64,000 nucleotides of DNA from Mesaphorura yosii (Eukaryota; Arthropoda; Collembola; Poduromorpha; Tullbergiidae). The stretch is taken from positions 1-64,000 of the forward strand of contig WIXG01000177.1 of the NCBI GenBank assembly GCA_009869945.1, read 5' to 3'. Below, one piece after another: positions 27,301 through 40,017 of this stretch. A program made the translations under genes and the position numbers. The notes under the pieces were generated by a model, which saw only the letters and a program-made list of their open reading frames with translations, did no database searches and was not told the DNA's origin. The first letter of the stretch is position 1. Each line of letters starts with the position of its first letter.

Positions 27301-30300
27301 AAAATTTTATCATCATTTTACTGCTCATGTTTTCATTCTTCTTACTCACTGCTTCAATCCCGCCTGGCTGCTGCCACTGGCTGCCTTGTTTTCCGAATTT
27401 CCGTGGTTCTTTTGTTAGTTGCCATTAATATGTAAGTGAGACCAAGTTTCCCTTAAGAAATGGGACAGGCGCTGGCTTGGCGGCAGAGGAAACTTGTTGG
27501 TCTCCGTCTGGTGGCTCAGAGCGTTGCGTTGACGCCTGCCTGATAGCATCTTCCACTTTCTGATCCCATTTCAACTCGCATTTTCCCAACGGAATTCGCG
27601 GCTTCAAATATTAAACATTGCAGAAGCTGCAAGCCGAAAGGCTTGTGCACGAAGTCGCAGACGAACGTATTTAAAAATGAGTAAAAATGAGAGTACCAAG
27701 TTTTGAGAAATAGGCGTCGACCAGCGGCGGCTTTGTAAGGAAATCGCAGTACAGCAGTACAAAAAGTTTTGCAGTTCATGAAAGCCTGATAATAATAAAT
27801 AATTTGAGCGGGGCTTCAACGTTGAGATACATTTTAATTAAAAAGTTGTGTTGCGCTGGTGTGAAGTACCGACAATTATTGATACTCTTCTATCTCTGGC
27901 GCTGCGCTGCATGCATGCATGCGGTTGGCTGCCATGTAACCTTTCACCCCGCGAGTAATGGCTTTAGCCACAATTTGTTGATTTCTCTGCTTAATGGCAG
28001 CAGCAGACGAAGAGCAGCTGAGTAATCTTTCTGTCTTCTATGATCAGTCTGCCAGGCTGCCAACAATTTGGGCAATTATTTCCGCGCATTCGCCCGCCTT
28101 AATCAGTGAAACTCTCTTTCTTGCGTGTAGTGTTTTGGCGTTTCGTCTTCGTCTGACATAAGCGTACGCATTACACGGCCAAAATGCTTGGTCGGATGTC
28201 AATTTATATTTTCATGAGCGTGCATTGAGGCTGGGCACCCACGAGGCCTGCTGCATCATAATTCAGATTACACTGCACATCCTCTCTGCAACAGCATCAG
28301 TAGCAGATTATTACTGCATTGTCAAACCATCCGGAAAGAGAAATAACCTTAATCTCCTCCTCAGACCGAGCTGGGCCATTTGTTGCTGTATCTGTGGAAA
28401 AACCGCGACCCGCGCGCAAGATGAGGCGATATTGAGAGCCGTTACGCGTCACGCCGTCTCGGCCAGACATAAATCTTGGAGTCAACGATGTACGTAGTTT
28501 CTTGAGGGAGCTTCTGCTTCTGCTGTCGTTTATAGATTATAAGCAGCCAAATACTGATTAGCGAAATATTTGATGATTCAGTGCCTCAATTTTTCCTGTT
28601 ACAAGCCAATATTTTGTATCAGTTACACGGAGAAAGCTCGTTCGGTGCGTCAGCAGACCGGAGAAAGGGCCATTATGCTCCGGGATGGCTTTCACGGTTC
28701 CATTCTTCTCCCGTTTTGAGGCCTCATCATTGCAGCTCATTTTTTATTATTTTTCTTCAGTCGCCCATCTCATTCGAAATTCCTCACAACACATTCAGCC
28801 CGCACGTGGCCCGCCGTGGGAAAATGCGACAATGCGACGACGTCAATACGCCATTCGTTCGCCTCCTCCTTCGTTTTATATATCGCTACGGCGGAGCAGA
28901 TAATAATAACAATAACAATAATGCATGCAAGAAGAGCAAAGGCGCAATCTCCCCCGACGTCGCATTTCATTTTTCTTATTGTTTGCACTCGAAATGCCTT
29001 GCGTTCAACATCTCGGCACTCAGCGGCTCGGGCGAAGCCGTGCAGCATCAAAGTTTACATTAATTAAAAATGTAATCGCTCCGAGCCGGCAACGGCGCGG
29101 CACGGGCACGGCTTTCTCTCGTTTCTCCCGTCAAAGGGGCAAAAAGAAGCTTTTGAAGCCTTTGGCTCGCATGTGAGACGATGCGGTCATGTTCATCCGG
29201 CGAGGAGGTGCGCGTTCTTCTTGCTCTCATTCCCATTGCACTCATTGTCGTAATCAATGGCACATAAATAGTAATGAACATTCATTAGATTTAATGAAAA
29301 GAAATGCATGCCAGCCTGCTCTTCATCTTCGAGCAAGCGTGGAGGAGAAAGCATAGGGGCAGACAGGCAGCCGGAAGAACGGCGAGCATCTCTGGAAAAC
29401 ATCGCAAAGGCAGGCAGTGGCGACGGAGATTTAAGAATGCATGCGAGAGGGAACAATTTGGTGAAGGACGCTCATGAATGTGAATGAATGAATCAAAGGA
29501 CGTCGTTCTGAATAGAGACATTTAGAAACAGGAAAGGCTAGAAAAGGCAAAAGAGTCTCATAAAGTATTCTGAAGTGGAAAGCTCGCGGCCGACTTTCAC
29601 GGCTGCTTGCCGTCTCCGTTATCTGGCCGCTCATGCACGCGGTGCCGGACGTGGGAACCCAGATTTCTGTGACAGGCCAAGAAAAGCTGATGATATGTGA
29701 CCATTTGAGTCTGAAATTTGTATTTTCTTTCGCAATGGCACGGGCGGAGGGAGAAAGCATCATTCTAGGTGGCAGGGTTGAGCAGCCAGCAAGGAGGAGA
29801 TGGACGATCCAATTCACAATTCGATTAGAAACACATGGCTCACTCACGGCGCCCAATCTTCACTTGCATTTCTTCTCCATTCAAGCTCGCATTACAGAAC
29901 ACATTTGGCCTTGGCTTCCTGCTTTCTACCCCTTCCAAGACAGACGAGAAAGCGCTCCGTGCTTATTATGCGCAGACTGCCGGACCAGGAATCTTTTCCA
30001 TTTTATTACGCAATTGCAATTTCAACCTTTCAAAATGTCGATGAATTTATGCGCGGAGGACCCGGAAAACTCGAAAACGACTGCCTTTTATATTCATTGT
30101 CCTCCTCACCTGTGCTCGACGAGACGGTAATGCGCGGCTCGTATTTTACAAACTGTCATGTTCCTCCTCCTGCAAGAAGATTGCATTCCGAAGCACAAAA
30201 TTATGCACCAATTTTAATGCGTGCCACCCAAGTTGCTGTTTGCCACTGCCGTTTAAGCGTTTCAGTCGAGACTCCGCACTGCACTGCCTGTCGGCCGATT

Positions 30301-33300
30301 AGAAAGGAATTCGATTTCATTCACGCGAGCACCGCATCTCTTCTTTTTCTCGAGAAACGCGAGCTTATTTAAAGTCTCATGAAATCGCCATTTATCTCTT
30401 CCTCGTGAATACTCCTCTTGTTTTATGTAATCCACAACTTAACATAACATTAAACGATCGCCCGAGAGTGAGCAACTCATGCTGCGAACCGGCTGAGCGT
30501 GAAGAAGACCGGTGTGCCTGGTTTTTATGCCCGAGAGGAAGTGGGAAGAGAAAAGATCAGGCAGCAGCAGCACCGGGAGATTTTATTTTCAGCATATTGC
30601 CTCCTCGTCCTCTGATAATATGCCCGTGCAGAGTTATTTATCGCCGCAACTTGTTCGCAAAGAGGCCGGAAATGAGATCCGGAATCTCCCCAATTTGAAC
30701 TTCTTTTCTGCACTCGGCGAGCCTTCCTTCCATCGCACTTTATTTGTCAGCGCAGAATTATATACAAATCGGGCCGAAATCAAAATATCTCCACGCAGCT
30801 CAAAACATTTGTGATTCGAAATGCGAAACGAAGTGCCTCACGCATCTCCACACGACGGACGCGTTGTCACGCGATCCGAACAGAGCTGTTTACAAAGCAC
30901 GCAGCGACTTTTACAACTTTTCCAAGTCGACTAGATGCGATCTCGAGCTTTGTAGCTTCCTGCTCTTTACTTTGTCTCTTATAATTTGTGCGAATGCCGA
31001 ATTTAAGAGGCCCGGCACGTCTGGACGGGCGAGCGACGAGGGATCACGAGACATAATAAGGCTAATCCATTTCTGCGTCGAGCACTCAATAACGTATTGT
31101 TTCTTGTTTTGTTTTGCCTTGCAGACTGGGCTGGGACCGCTGAAGGTCGTTCCGGGAGGAATTCAGCTGAGTGGAGAGGCGATGGTTCTGGACAAGTTGA
31201 TTGCCTCGAGAATTAGATCAAGAAAAGATCAACCTCTCCGAATCGAATCTTCAAAGAATATTAGTTTACTCGCACGTGGAGCCAACGGAAGAGTTCTCAA
31301 CAAACTCGTGCTCGGTAAGCGACTTTATTTTTGTCTTTCTGATCTACCATTTTTCCTGCAGAAATGACATGTGATTGAGTTCTGGCCAACTGCACAGAAC
31401 CAGTCTGCTAAATCCGAATCCTACGTCTCCCTCGCATTACGCTGACAAATATGCAGCGACCTAATCTTTGCTGATTCAGGAACCCGTGCAAAAATTCCCG
31501 AGCCAAGAGTGTAGATTCGCATTTCGCATGTGCGTGTTTGTCCCCATTCGCCATTCGCACGTCAGAATTACAATTCAAGAGTTCTAAGAAAATGTCGCTT
31601 TTGTTTCTGTTTCGCTGTTGCTGTGCAGCGAAAGAACAGCGAACGCAACAGCTCGGGTCGAGTTACCAAAGGGTTAATGCATTGGACTGAAGAAGAGCGA
31701 GGCGAGGGAGATGCGAGAGAGTCGCGGTGGTGGTGTGGTTGAACCGAAAAGTATTCAGTGTTTTGTATTTATTTTGGCACACATTCCTGGCAGCCACTTC
31801 CTCTTCTCTTCTTTTCTCGGCATTGTCGTAACCTGTTGGCACTTGGCACTCGCATTATTGACTCGTCCGTCCGTTTTCTTTGTTGTTCGCAGGGAACGAC
31901 GCCGTGGAATGTCAGACGTCGCGAATGGAAGTCACCGACAGACGGGGCAAAGTCCTGTTCTCGGCCGATAAGGAAAAGGTGGTTTTGGGATCGGATTCTG
32001 TTCAAGTCGCAGGTTCGCATACTCGGTTTATGGCTAATAAAGCCCGCTTTTATGACGCCCTTCGACGATTTAAAAAGCATTCGACGCGCATAAAATACAA
32101 CATAAAGTTCAATGTCATCATCTCCATTCAGCTCATAACGATTTTATGACGTCGGCTCTGTCTTTATTAAATACGAACCGCAACCGCACACGCCATTAAA
32201 CACGCTTACGATTCAGCCGGCTTAACCTGCGCGAATCCTTCGACCATGCTGCCGTAATTTATGCACGGGCAAAATTCTGCCTGTTTTGTCTGTCAGTCTG
32301 GCTGAGCCTCCCTTCAAAACTGACAGAAATCCGATGCCTTGCCTTCTCCTTGTCAGTAATTTACTTTTGAGCCGAGCAGATTTCGCTTTTCGGCGTTAAT
32401 CGGACTCGTGTGAATTGCGAGCGCCATTCTTCTGCGTAATTAGTGCCGAGTCGGGCGCGCAATGCGAAATCTGATAATTTGATAATGCATGATTAATGAG
32501 AATGGAAAGAAGTGCGAGCGCGGAGGAGGAAATAGTAAATAAAACAAAAGGTAATCCGAGGGCAGCTGCTCTTCTCTGTTCATTAGCTATTTATGCTCTG
32601 CATGTGTAATCTGTCAGGTTTTAACTACTTCTCTCCAAAACAACCACGCGCCTTTGAGCCAAAGATTTGTGCTCATTCATACTTGATGTGAGCAGTGTAG
32701 TGCGTTGTCGTGCCGTGCCGGATCAGGCTCCGAGGGCTCAGCGTTCAAGGCGCCGTCTGAGAGACGCGTGACAGTGCGTAACTCGTGCGGGCACTCGCGA
32801 TTCTTGTCTCGGTCTCGACAACGTGATGATTTGATCTATTTTTAGCCCTGAGACCGAATTCTCGGCGTGCAGTGGGAGTAGGAAAGCAGGAAATGGAGAT
32901 GAGTCCAGAATTGAGTATAAACAGGCAGAGGAGCCGTGTCGAGGAGAATCAGGCCGGAGAAAGAAAGAAAGGGTTTGGCCTTGAGCCATTATTCATTCCC
33001 TCGTCTTACATTTTTGCCTCGTGTACAGTACAAAACCATTTCGCGATAATGATGATGGCTGTGGCGTAGCGCGGCGCTGCGCGGCGCATTTCCAGATCAG
33101 AAAAGCCATATTTTATGCGTAGCCCCGTAATGACGATCGTCTTGTGTTGCTTTCTGTCTGCAGGTGAAGGCGGAGCGGTGTTCCACGGCTCGGTGCAGAC
33201 GCCATTGGTTAAATCGGATACTCGCCACGAACTCAGGTTACTGAATTACGCCGATATTTATTACTCGCGTACGTAATAATCAACGCACCCGTTAATGATG

Positions 33301-34522
33301 CGACTCTCCTGCGCCCCGCACGCCATTGTTCAAAGTTGTATCAATGCAATGGAGGACGTCGACGCATTTCCGATGACTAATGATGTTTTACAAATCACTC
33401 TCGTCATTGTTATTCCGAAAAAGTCGAGATTCTCTGTAATTACACATCCATCATGCTCATTGTGTGAATTCTGTCTGTGTCCGCAGGCTGGAGTCGCCCA
33501 CGAGGTGCCTGAACATAAAAGGCGGGCTTGGAATCACAATTTCGTCGAGAGCCGGTGACATCAGTGCCACTTGCCTTACGGACCTCAAACTCCTCTCCAA
33601 AGCGGGAACGGTGAGCAGCCTTGCCTTCATTATTCATCGCGTTTTGTTACTTTTGTGTCTGTCAATATTTGGAAAGAGTGGATTTCTACAACATCAATTC
33701 TCACCTTAATGCAGACCCACGAAACTGTAAAAATCCACGCACCGTGCGCCCGACACTGTTGACACAGCAGAACATTGCTCTTGATAACCTTTCCCCATTC
33801 ATTCGCGAAAGGCGCAGGCGGTTTGCGAATGAATCGTGTCACCGTCCGTCTATTGTCGTACAGAATACACACGTACACACGCTTTTAAGTCTCTGAAAGT
33901 TGATTCTCTATTAACCTCGTCCTCCCCGCTTTCACAAACACCATATTTCATTCTAACAGAAAAATGAAGTTGTCAACATGATAACAGCGCAGCTAACCAC
34001 TCGGCCCTGAGCAGCGGCGGCCGTCCTGTCAGCCCCGCTTCTTTGTCACACACACACGACGCTGTGCTGCGCATTGTGCGTTGGATAACTTTGTCAAACA
34101 AACACGGGCCTTGACAAATGATCGACTCATGCCGGGAATCCAACTTTAAGGACGGAGAAAGTGTCTTTTTATGAGCTGCATTAAAATTCCAGATTCCCAT
34201 TAGAGCTTTTCGCGTCCTTTCAAAAAAGAAAGGCGAGTCTGAGCGCGTCTGTTTGCTTGCGGCTTCATATTTCGTGTTTCTAACTCGTGCGCGATTGTTT
34301 CTTTGTTTCTCGCAGATCCAACTCGAGGCTCCGAATATTTACCTTCCCAAACTGCGAACGAGCGTTCTGAGTGCCAAGCTTCCAGTGCCCGTCTCCAATG
34401 CGCCCACCGCCCCACCGCAGAAGCCGCCAGACGTGTACCAAGTCTGCCTCTGCGAGAAGGGACGCGTCTTCCTCGCCCCGCCGGAAGGCGACTGCGTTGC
34501 CGACAACGACGTCTGCAGATGA
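24352..34522 (+). CDS. SGCD: Delta/gamma/zeta-type sarcoglycan
   Basis: Sarcoglycans are single-pass type II glycoproteins of the dystrophin complex that stabilise the muscle membrane. Exons: 24352-24615, 31125-31314, 31893-32012, 33164-33236, 33487-33610, 34316-34522. The product is 325 residues against about 290 in vertebrates, and the excess is a glycine-rich cytoplasmic N-terminus. Recognisable parts are IGLYGWRRKCLF leading into the membrane segment (about residues 58-82), then ALTLWILKVMEF, PGGIQLSGEA, GRVLFSADKEKVVLGSD-type beta repeats, LESPTRCLNI, and the C-terminal cysteine cluster CLCEKGRVFLAPPEGDC with the final VC. An in-frame stop lies upstream of the ATG, which supports the start. 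Intron 1 is about 6.5 kb and holds no nested gene that I recognise. The invertebrate gene could be equally related to the gamma, delta and zeta paralogues. Confidence 0.95.
27909..27922. repeat. (GCAT)n microsatellite
   Basis: About 3.5 tandem copies of GCAT within sarcoglycan intron 1. Confidence 0.7.
28901..28922. repeat. (AAT/AAC)n microsatellite
   Basis: TAATAATAACAATAACAATAAT inside sarcoglycan intron 1, an imperfect trinucleotide repeat. Confidence 0.8.
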
Positions 34523-35077
34523 TCGCCCTGACGGATCGGCTGAGTAATTCCAGACGAAGTCTAGTCAATACCCTTTAGCATTAAGCTTTAAGCCCTTAGA
34601 CTCCACCCCAACCTGTGTCCATTTTCAAGTTTGTTAAGACGAGTCCCTTTTCAACCCTCCGCGGTCCTGATCGACGCTGTTTTTACACAATTTGCAATTT
34701 GTACACGACGTATTTGGCGTACCGCGAGGAAGGAGTATTTGATACTTTAGCTACTGAACCAAACCCTGTGCTACTAAACTGTGTGACATGAACCGACTTC
34801 CTGGTTTATTTAAGGCAGGCTTAAGCTTAAGAAGTGTACCTAGATGGAAATAGGTGAAAGTACGTAGGCACGTGATAAGTTAATGTTCCCTTTGAGCGAG
34901 CAGGCTTTGAGACCTACGAAATACAATCGTAATTAATTTAACGGCGTACGCAATCATTATCCTGTCGTGTTGTTTGTTGCTGTCACGTTACGTTCGTTCC
35001 TCGTCTCACGAAAGGCGTCTGCGCCTGCGTTGTTAACTGTGTTAAATTAGTTAAGGCCATCGATTACACGAAAATGC

Positions 35078-35083
35078 AATAAA
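35078..35083 (+). promoter_or_regulatory. Candidate poly(A) signal of sarcoglycan (AATAAA)
   Basis: The clearest AATAAA after the sarcoglycan stop, 556 bp downstream. The 3' UTR would then be about 0.55 kb. Confidence 0.45.
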
Positions 35084-35089
35084 ATGAGT

Positions 35090-38000
35090 TGAATGAGCAA
35101 ATGTTCAATTTGTAAGACGAGACGAGGCGGTCCGTGGTCTGATTTAATAAGCTTTTGGGCTCGCGTAATAAATTAAAAGTTTGCTGCGACTCGGAAATCA
35201 ATTTCCTTTGTGCGTTGAGTGACTGATCTTTCTTTCTTCTTCTTCCGTGCCATGCCGGGTCGGGTCGTGCTTTTACCTGCACTCTCGCTTTCTCGGAAAC
35301 GTGCTCCGTGCGTGATCAAATTTTTCAAGCATAAGTACTTGTGAGCCGTGTGTACACAAAGCGACGGAGAAAGGCTTTCTCCGCGGCGCATTTCGCGTTA
35401 CAGATTACATGACACGTTTAATAGGTGCTTTCTATGAAATAATCTTTCTCGCCTTCCTCTCAAACCCTCCCTCACCTTTTATTACTTATTCTCCGGCCAA
35501 CATTCAATTTAGATAATATGGCTTTATAAACGCAGCACGCAGAGCCCCACCATTTCTTTTGTTTTCAATCAAACTGCCCATTTTTCTCACCCATTTTCCA
35601 ATAACTCGCCTTTCCTCCACATACGGCACTCCGTCCAATTCACTTTTGCCGTGCTTATTGATCACGCTCGTCGCTCAGGCCTGGCCAGGATTCATTTAGA
35701 CTGAGAAAGGAGCCAGTAGTCGAAATGGAGGGCTTACGAGCAATTGCGACGAAGGATAAGACGAACATGAAACACGGCTGCTAATTTGTTCGACAACATA
35801 GCCGTTCTCTCACCTTGCCAGTTGCCAGCCAGTACCACTTCATTTCATTCGGAGCTCACCACATTTCAATTTGGAGCTGCATCGTCGCTAAATTGCCTTT
35901 CCACCGCAGAACCGTCGTTATCTGCTTCAGTTCACAGTTCGCGTTCATTCTACGTCTCTCGACGAAGCGAAGAAGAAAGAACTGAAGCCAAGAAATTAAT
36001 GTTGCGAGAGAAGAAAAGTTACTCCTGCCTAATGAATGTCGTCTGCATGTCTTTTATTTATTCTCTCCAAGAGGAATTTCATTACGCATTTTTCTCATAT
36101 TTATTGTCTTCTCTTATTAGTCACTCTTTAAACTCCTTCAGCTTTGTCTTTTCTACTACGAAGCATGTGCTCTGGCTCTGCTGGCCTCCGTTTTAATAAC
36201 GACTCGAAGGCACAGCAGGAATTTGTCCCCAATATTTGGATAGTCTTAATTCTCTGTCGCTGTCGCTGCCACCGTGACACAGCCTATATTGCCTGCCGTA
36301 TTGCCAGCTTTTCCTTCTTGGCTCAACAACTAATTTGTTCTCAAAATGAGCGCATTATGCCTTCGAACTCGGAGGGAGTCTAAACTCTAAACTTCAAAAT
36401 ACGCACTCTGCACTGCATTTGCATTTCCGTCGTCTAAGCGGCACTTAATTCCAGTCGTTTTGCATTCACAATTCACAAATTCACAAGTGCACTGTCCGCC
36501 TGTAATGATATGCTCGGGCCCTGTGCTTTTGCTTGGACGGACAGACTCACCGGGCCGCGTACAGTCGTCATTTCTTCAGGAGACAGCTCATCAAACTTTC
36601 ACGAATCAATTTGCACACTAATGCATCGATATCCGCAAGTGCAAATAAACACGGGGAGAAGCGTCCGATTCCGATTCTTCAAATTAAAGGTTGCGCTCTA
36701 TGCATTTGTGTTTTGTGAAAGTAGTGTAAAAGCAAAAGCACTTTAGAATTTCCTTTTCTTAAACGCGAAGATGTATTTCAATCTCGCTCTGCACACACGG
36801 AAAAGCTGTGCTCTGCAAAGCGCCGAGTGCGTGCTTTCGTTTCGTGGGACGGAGACTCAAAAGAGTCCGTCCAAATTACAGTGCATGGCGACACTCACGA
36901 GACTCACGACACGTTCGCATTCTTAAGCAATGTTCCTCGCGCGCCGTGCAAATACAAATTACAAATCATACAGAGTTTCGGGGTTTCGGCGAGTGGACGC
37001 TCGCCGTCGCCACGTATTTTGTTCGTCTTTGAAGTTTTTCAGCACCTTTGAAGGCTTGTTAGCCAGCCTCGCGACGAGTGGACGAGAATTTTGTTGCTCG
37101 TTGGCGGATTACAGCGTCCGCACCTAATTATTGGTTAAGAGCCGGGATCATGACGCTAATGAGGGGCTGAATGCAGCAGCAGCCAGAAAGCCAGAGATGA
37201 AAGTTGATCCGGGTAGGCAGCAAGGAGCGTCGCGTCATATCGTCTTGTTGCTCATCTAGCGGAAGGAAAGATGCGGAAAGTGGAAAAGTAAGAGCCGAGA
37301 TTAGCGAGGGTGAAAGTTGGAAAGGAGCGGAAGATGAAGACCGCGGCCAAGTCCATTCTTTCTCGCGATGACATGACTTTTGTTACTTTGCTGTTCTCGC
37401 CGGCCGCTAATAATCTCATGTTTCCAGTCGAATGAGTGATTCTGTCATCAGGAAAAGACAAGCTCATCATGCGAGGACACGGCGAACGGTGATATGATTT
37501 GGCCAGACTCATATAAAAGTGCAGCATCACATTGGCAATGGAAATTTTAACTTCTTCTGCTGACCAGCAGAGAATGATATTCGACAAGTTCCATAAAACT
37601 TACTGAACTGACATCGTTAGCTACAGTTAAGGTGAAGAACAGCAATAATCAATTAAATTCTCGGTGAATTTGTCGAGTAATGGCAAAAGGTTTGGCGGCA
37701 AGTTCTACTGGCGACTCCACTCGTCGGACTCAAGCTCACTGGCTGAATTTGAGCGTTCTCACAAAATTTAAATTCGAGCAATTCTCCTTCCCTAGCATGA
37801 ATCTGAAACCGGAGTGTCACAAAATTAAACTTGTAACAAAATTAGCAATTAAAATCCATTCTACGAAAGCACATGTGAATTGTCGCTTTCTAGTCGTGAA
37901 ATTGTGGCTATTTCGATCACAAATTCTAACTTTTGCGTATATTCTTGGTTTCCATGTTCGTATTTATCTATTTAAATTTTGTGGGTTCGAGTCATCTTGT

Positions 38001-38240
38001 TTAATCCTTCAAAGATTTCTGATCTGTAATTCACCAATGACAAAGGAGAGGTAATTAAGAACTAGCAATCAATGGACTAGTCAAGAGCCGAGCAACTCAA
38101 AACTTGAAAGTTAGCCTAGAAATACTAGATTATTTAGTGCGTTTAAGCAAGTTGCAGTGCATAGCCAGTCTTGCTTCAAACAAGTTAGAACTCCAGTAGA
38201 AAAATGCAAATAAAGCAGTTGAAGATAACCGAGAGTGAGA
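35090..38240. other. Spacer between sarcoglycan and the MSL1-like gene
   Basis: No recognisable gene in about 3.1 kb. Frames such as 35786-36196 on the plus strand and 37252-37587 on the minus strand have no family motifs or plausible splice partners. The sequence is unremarkable and mixed in composition. Confidence 0.5.
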
Positions 38241-38248
38241 TAGACACC

Positions 38249-38490
38249 AATTAAACAAAACTGATGACTCGAGACTTTTCTTGTACGCACTAAATTGGCA
38301 ATATATTTAAATGTAATGACGATTATTATAATTTCAGAATTTAGACAAAAACCGCAACAAGAATTCAAATGATGAACGGAATGCGGGAATGAATCTCGGA
38401 GGATCTCGATGAACGAGAGCTCATCCGTTTCGTGTTGCTTGTTTGCCGTCGTCGCTGAGGTTTTTGAAAAATATGCATAATAAAGTGTTG
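38249..38490. repeat. Copy B of a duplicated non-coding module (upstream of MSL1-like gene)
   Basis: Shares two collinear blocks with 41279-41482. The first is CTGATGACTC followed by TTGTACGCAC (around 38260-38290 here). The second is an exact 24-nt match at 38436-38459, followed by a similar GTTTT-GAAAAATA-TAATAA-GTG stretch. It lies 170-410 bp upstream of the MSL1-like start codon. Confidence 0.7.
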
Positions 38491-38660
38491 TAGTTGCTTT
38501 CAAGTCGCTGCTGCTCGATTTGAATTTGATATTGCGGCTCAAATCATAATTTTAATAATTTAAGTGCAATCGATTCGATTAAGTCGTGGTTTAAATCAAA
38601 TCTCTCAGGAGTCAGGACTGCTCTGCCCGGCAGTAGGAGTAGCTCGACACTAAGACCAAT

Positions 38661-39626
38661 ATGCTGCAAAATAACCACACATCGTCGTCAGCAAGTTCAT
38701 CCCGACGAATCTTGACACGCAGGTCAGCTGATCACACAGGAACTCCTGCAAGGAACCCGAATCCAACGACTTCGACTCCTGTCCAAAAGCGAAGAGAAGG
38801 CTACAGCTGGCCACTCCGGATGCACAAGAAACACAAAGGACTGATGATGACCGAGGATTCGTTCTGCACGATGGAGGACGACGACGACGAATCGAAGGTC
38901 AGAGCGGAGAACGCCATTAATGGTGCGGAAAAGAACGACGACGAGTCGGAACCACGTGAAATGGCCGGGAGTGTTCTACCTGTGAGTAAACCGAGGGCGA
39001 TAGCAATAACCAAAATTTAGGCCTCAGGTAAAGGAAGCACGGCATTGCATTGACCTTTTATTTCGTGTAGGTGCCATCCTGGAGAGTCATGAAGTTTTCT
39101 CCCACGAAATCACGACAACATGGCGAAGAATCGGATGACTTGTACAGAAGAAGGCATGCCAAGTTGGAAAAGCTCGAAAGGCGCCTGGACGCCGAGCTGG
39201 ATATGGAAGAAGAGATGGAGGAGCATCTGCGTGAGCAAGCAGAACAACGGGCAAAACGAGCAATAAACAGGGAGAAGATGACAAGAGAAACACCCGACGT
39301 TTCAGAGGTTGACATGGAAATGCAGTCACTTCTTCCAAAGGCTGACAACGTTCGCTTCGTTCGCGTTGCAGAAAATCTGCCAGTCACGTCTTTTGGTTAT
39401 GGCCTGCCGCAAATGGAGACCCGGTAAGTTTCCCTTGATGTAATAAGTCATTACTCCGCAATTAGCACTTGGCATCAACACATCAATAATTCTAATGATC
39501 TTTTCGACTTGTAGCGATTTTACCAGACCGTGGAAAGACATAAATGAGGAAGGTGCACCCGAAGACGGAGTCAATCTGATTTTACCAGTGAAGAAAAGAG
39601 TGTCAAGGCGTGGAATGAAGACTTGA
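38661..39626 (+). CDS. MSL1: PEHE-domain protein, MSL1/NSL1 (KANSL1) family
   Basis: PEHE proteins scaffold the MOF (KAT8) histone H4K16 acetyltransferase in the MSL and NSL complexes in the nucleus. Exons: 38661-38981, 39071-39423, 39515-39626. The product is 261 residues. Exon 1 encodes a basic, Ser/Thr-rich start and an acidic run of Asp/Glu. The PEHE domain opens with VPSWRVMKF at about residue 108 and continues with DDLYRRRHAKLEKLERRLDAE, of which RRRHAKLE is the best-kept part. It closes with SLLPKADNVRF, LPVTSFGYGLPQ and DFTRPW, matching the family's acidic-residue/LPVVAFG/LP/F-PW pattern. It is far shorter than vertebrate MSL1 (about 600), and I see no coiled coil before the domain. 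Whether it is MSL1 or NSL1 cannot be settled by eye. It is tail-to-tail with DNALI1. Confidence 0.82.
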
Positions 39627-39878
39627 ATGTAGTTTAAGCGAAACATCTCTACGAACCAGTGATTATTGCACTTTCTAGCTTTAAATCATAGCGGCGATCT
39701 CTTTTTAGGTTTTTAGAATTCCCTTTTGTAATACTCTCTGATATGCTGAATGGTATGCTATTGCGATTAGTAATTTATTAATCGGGCACGTGAATGAATA
39801 ACTCGTAGCTAATGTGGAAAAAACCGTAGGAAGTTAATTGCTGGGAACTTATTCGTAGGATAAAACATTAAAAATCGC

Positions 39879-39884
39879 AATAAA
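39879..39884 (+). promoter_or_regulatory. Poly(A) signal of the MSL1-like gene (AATAAA)
   Basis: AATAAA 253 bp after the stop codon, on the coding strand. It lies 30 bp from the opposite-strand signal of DNALI1. Confidence 0.55.
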
Positions 39885-39913
39885 GAAAGATCGGATTCTA
39901 ATTTCGTGTTCGA

Positions 39914-39919
39914 TTTATT
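39914..39919 (-). promoter_or_regulatory. Poly(A) signal of DNALI1 (AATAAA on minus strand)
   Basis: TTTATT on the plus strand, about 100 bp past the DNALI1 stop codon at 40018-40020. Confidence 0.55.
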
Positions 39920-40017
39920 CCCTCGATTCCATGGAGAGCATGCGTGCTTATCATGATTACAAAATTTATTTTTAAAGTACCGATGAATTGTATTCAAGCT
40001 GGCTTCCTGCTGGAGTG

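Larger units (their letters stand above)
24616..31124 (+). other. Sarcoglycan intron 1 (6.5 kb), no nested gene seen
   Basis: Starts with GTAAGT and ends with TTGCAG. Open frames inside occur on both strands with no known motifs. It holds small simple repeats, such as CATG units near 27909-27922 and AAT/AAC units at 28901-28922. Muscle gene introns often hold enhancers, but I cannot point to one here. Confidence 0.6.

Noticed and set aside
38111-38542. A 143-residue minus-strand open frame upstream of the MSL1-like gene
   Set aside because: It overlaps the duplicated non-coding module, resembles no protein I know, and does not correspond to a DNALI1 duplicate when compared with DNALI1 exon 1.
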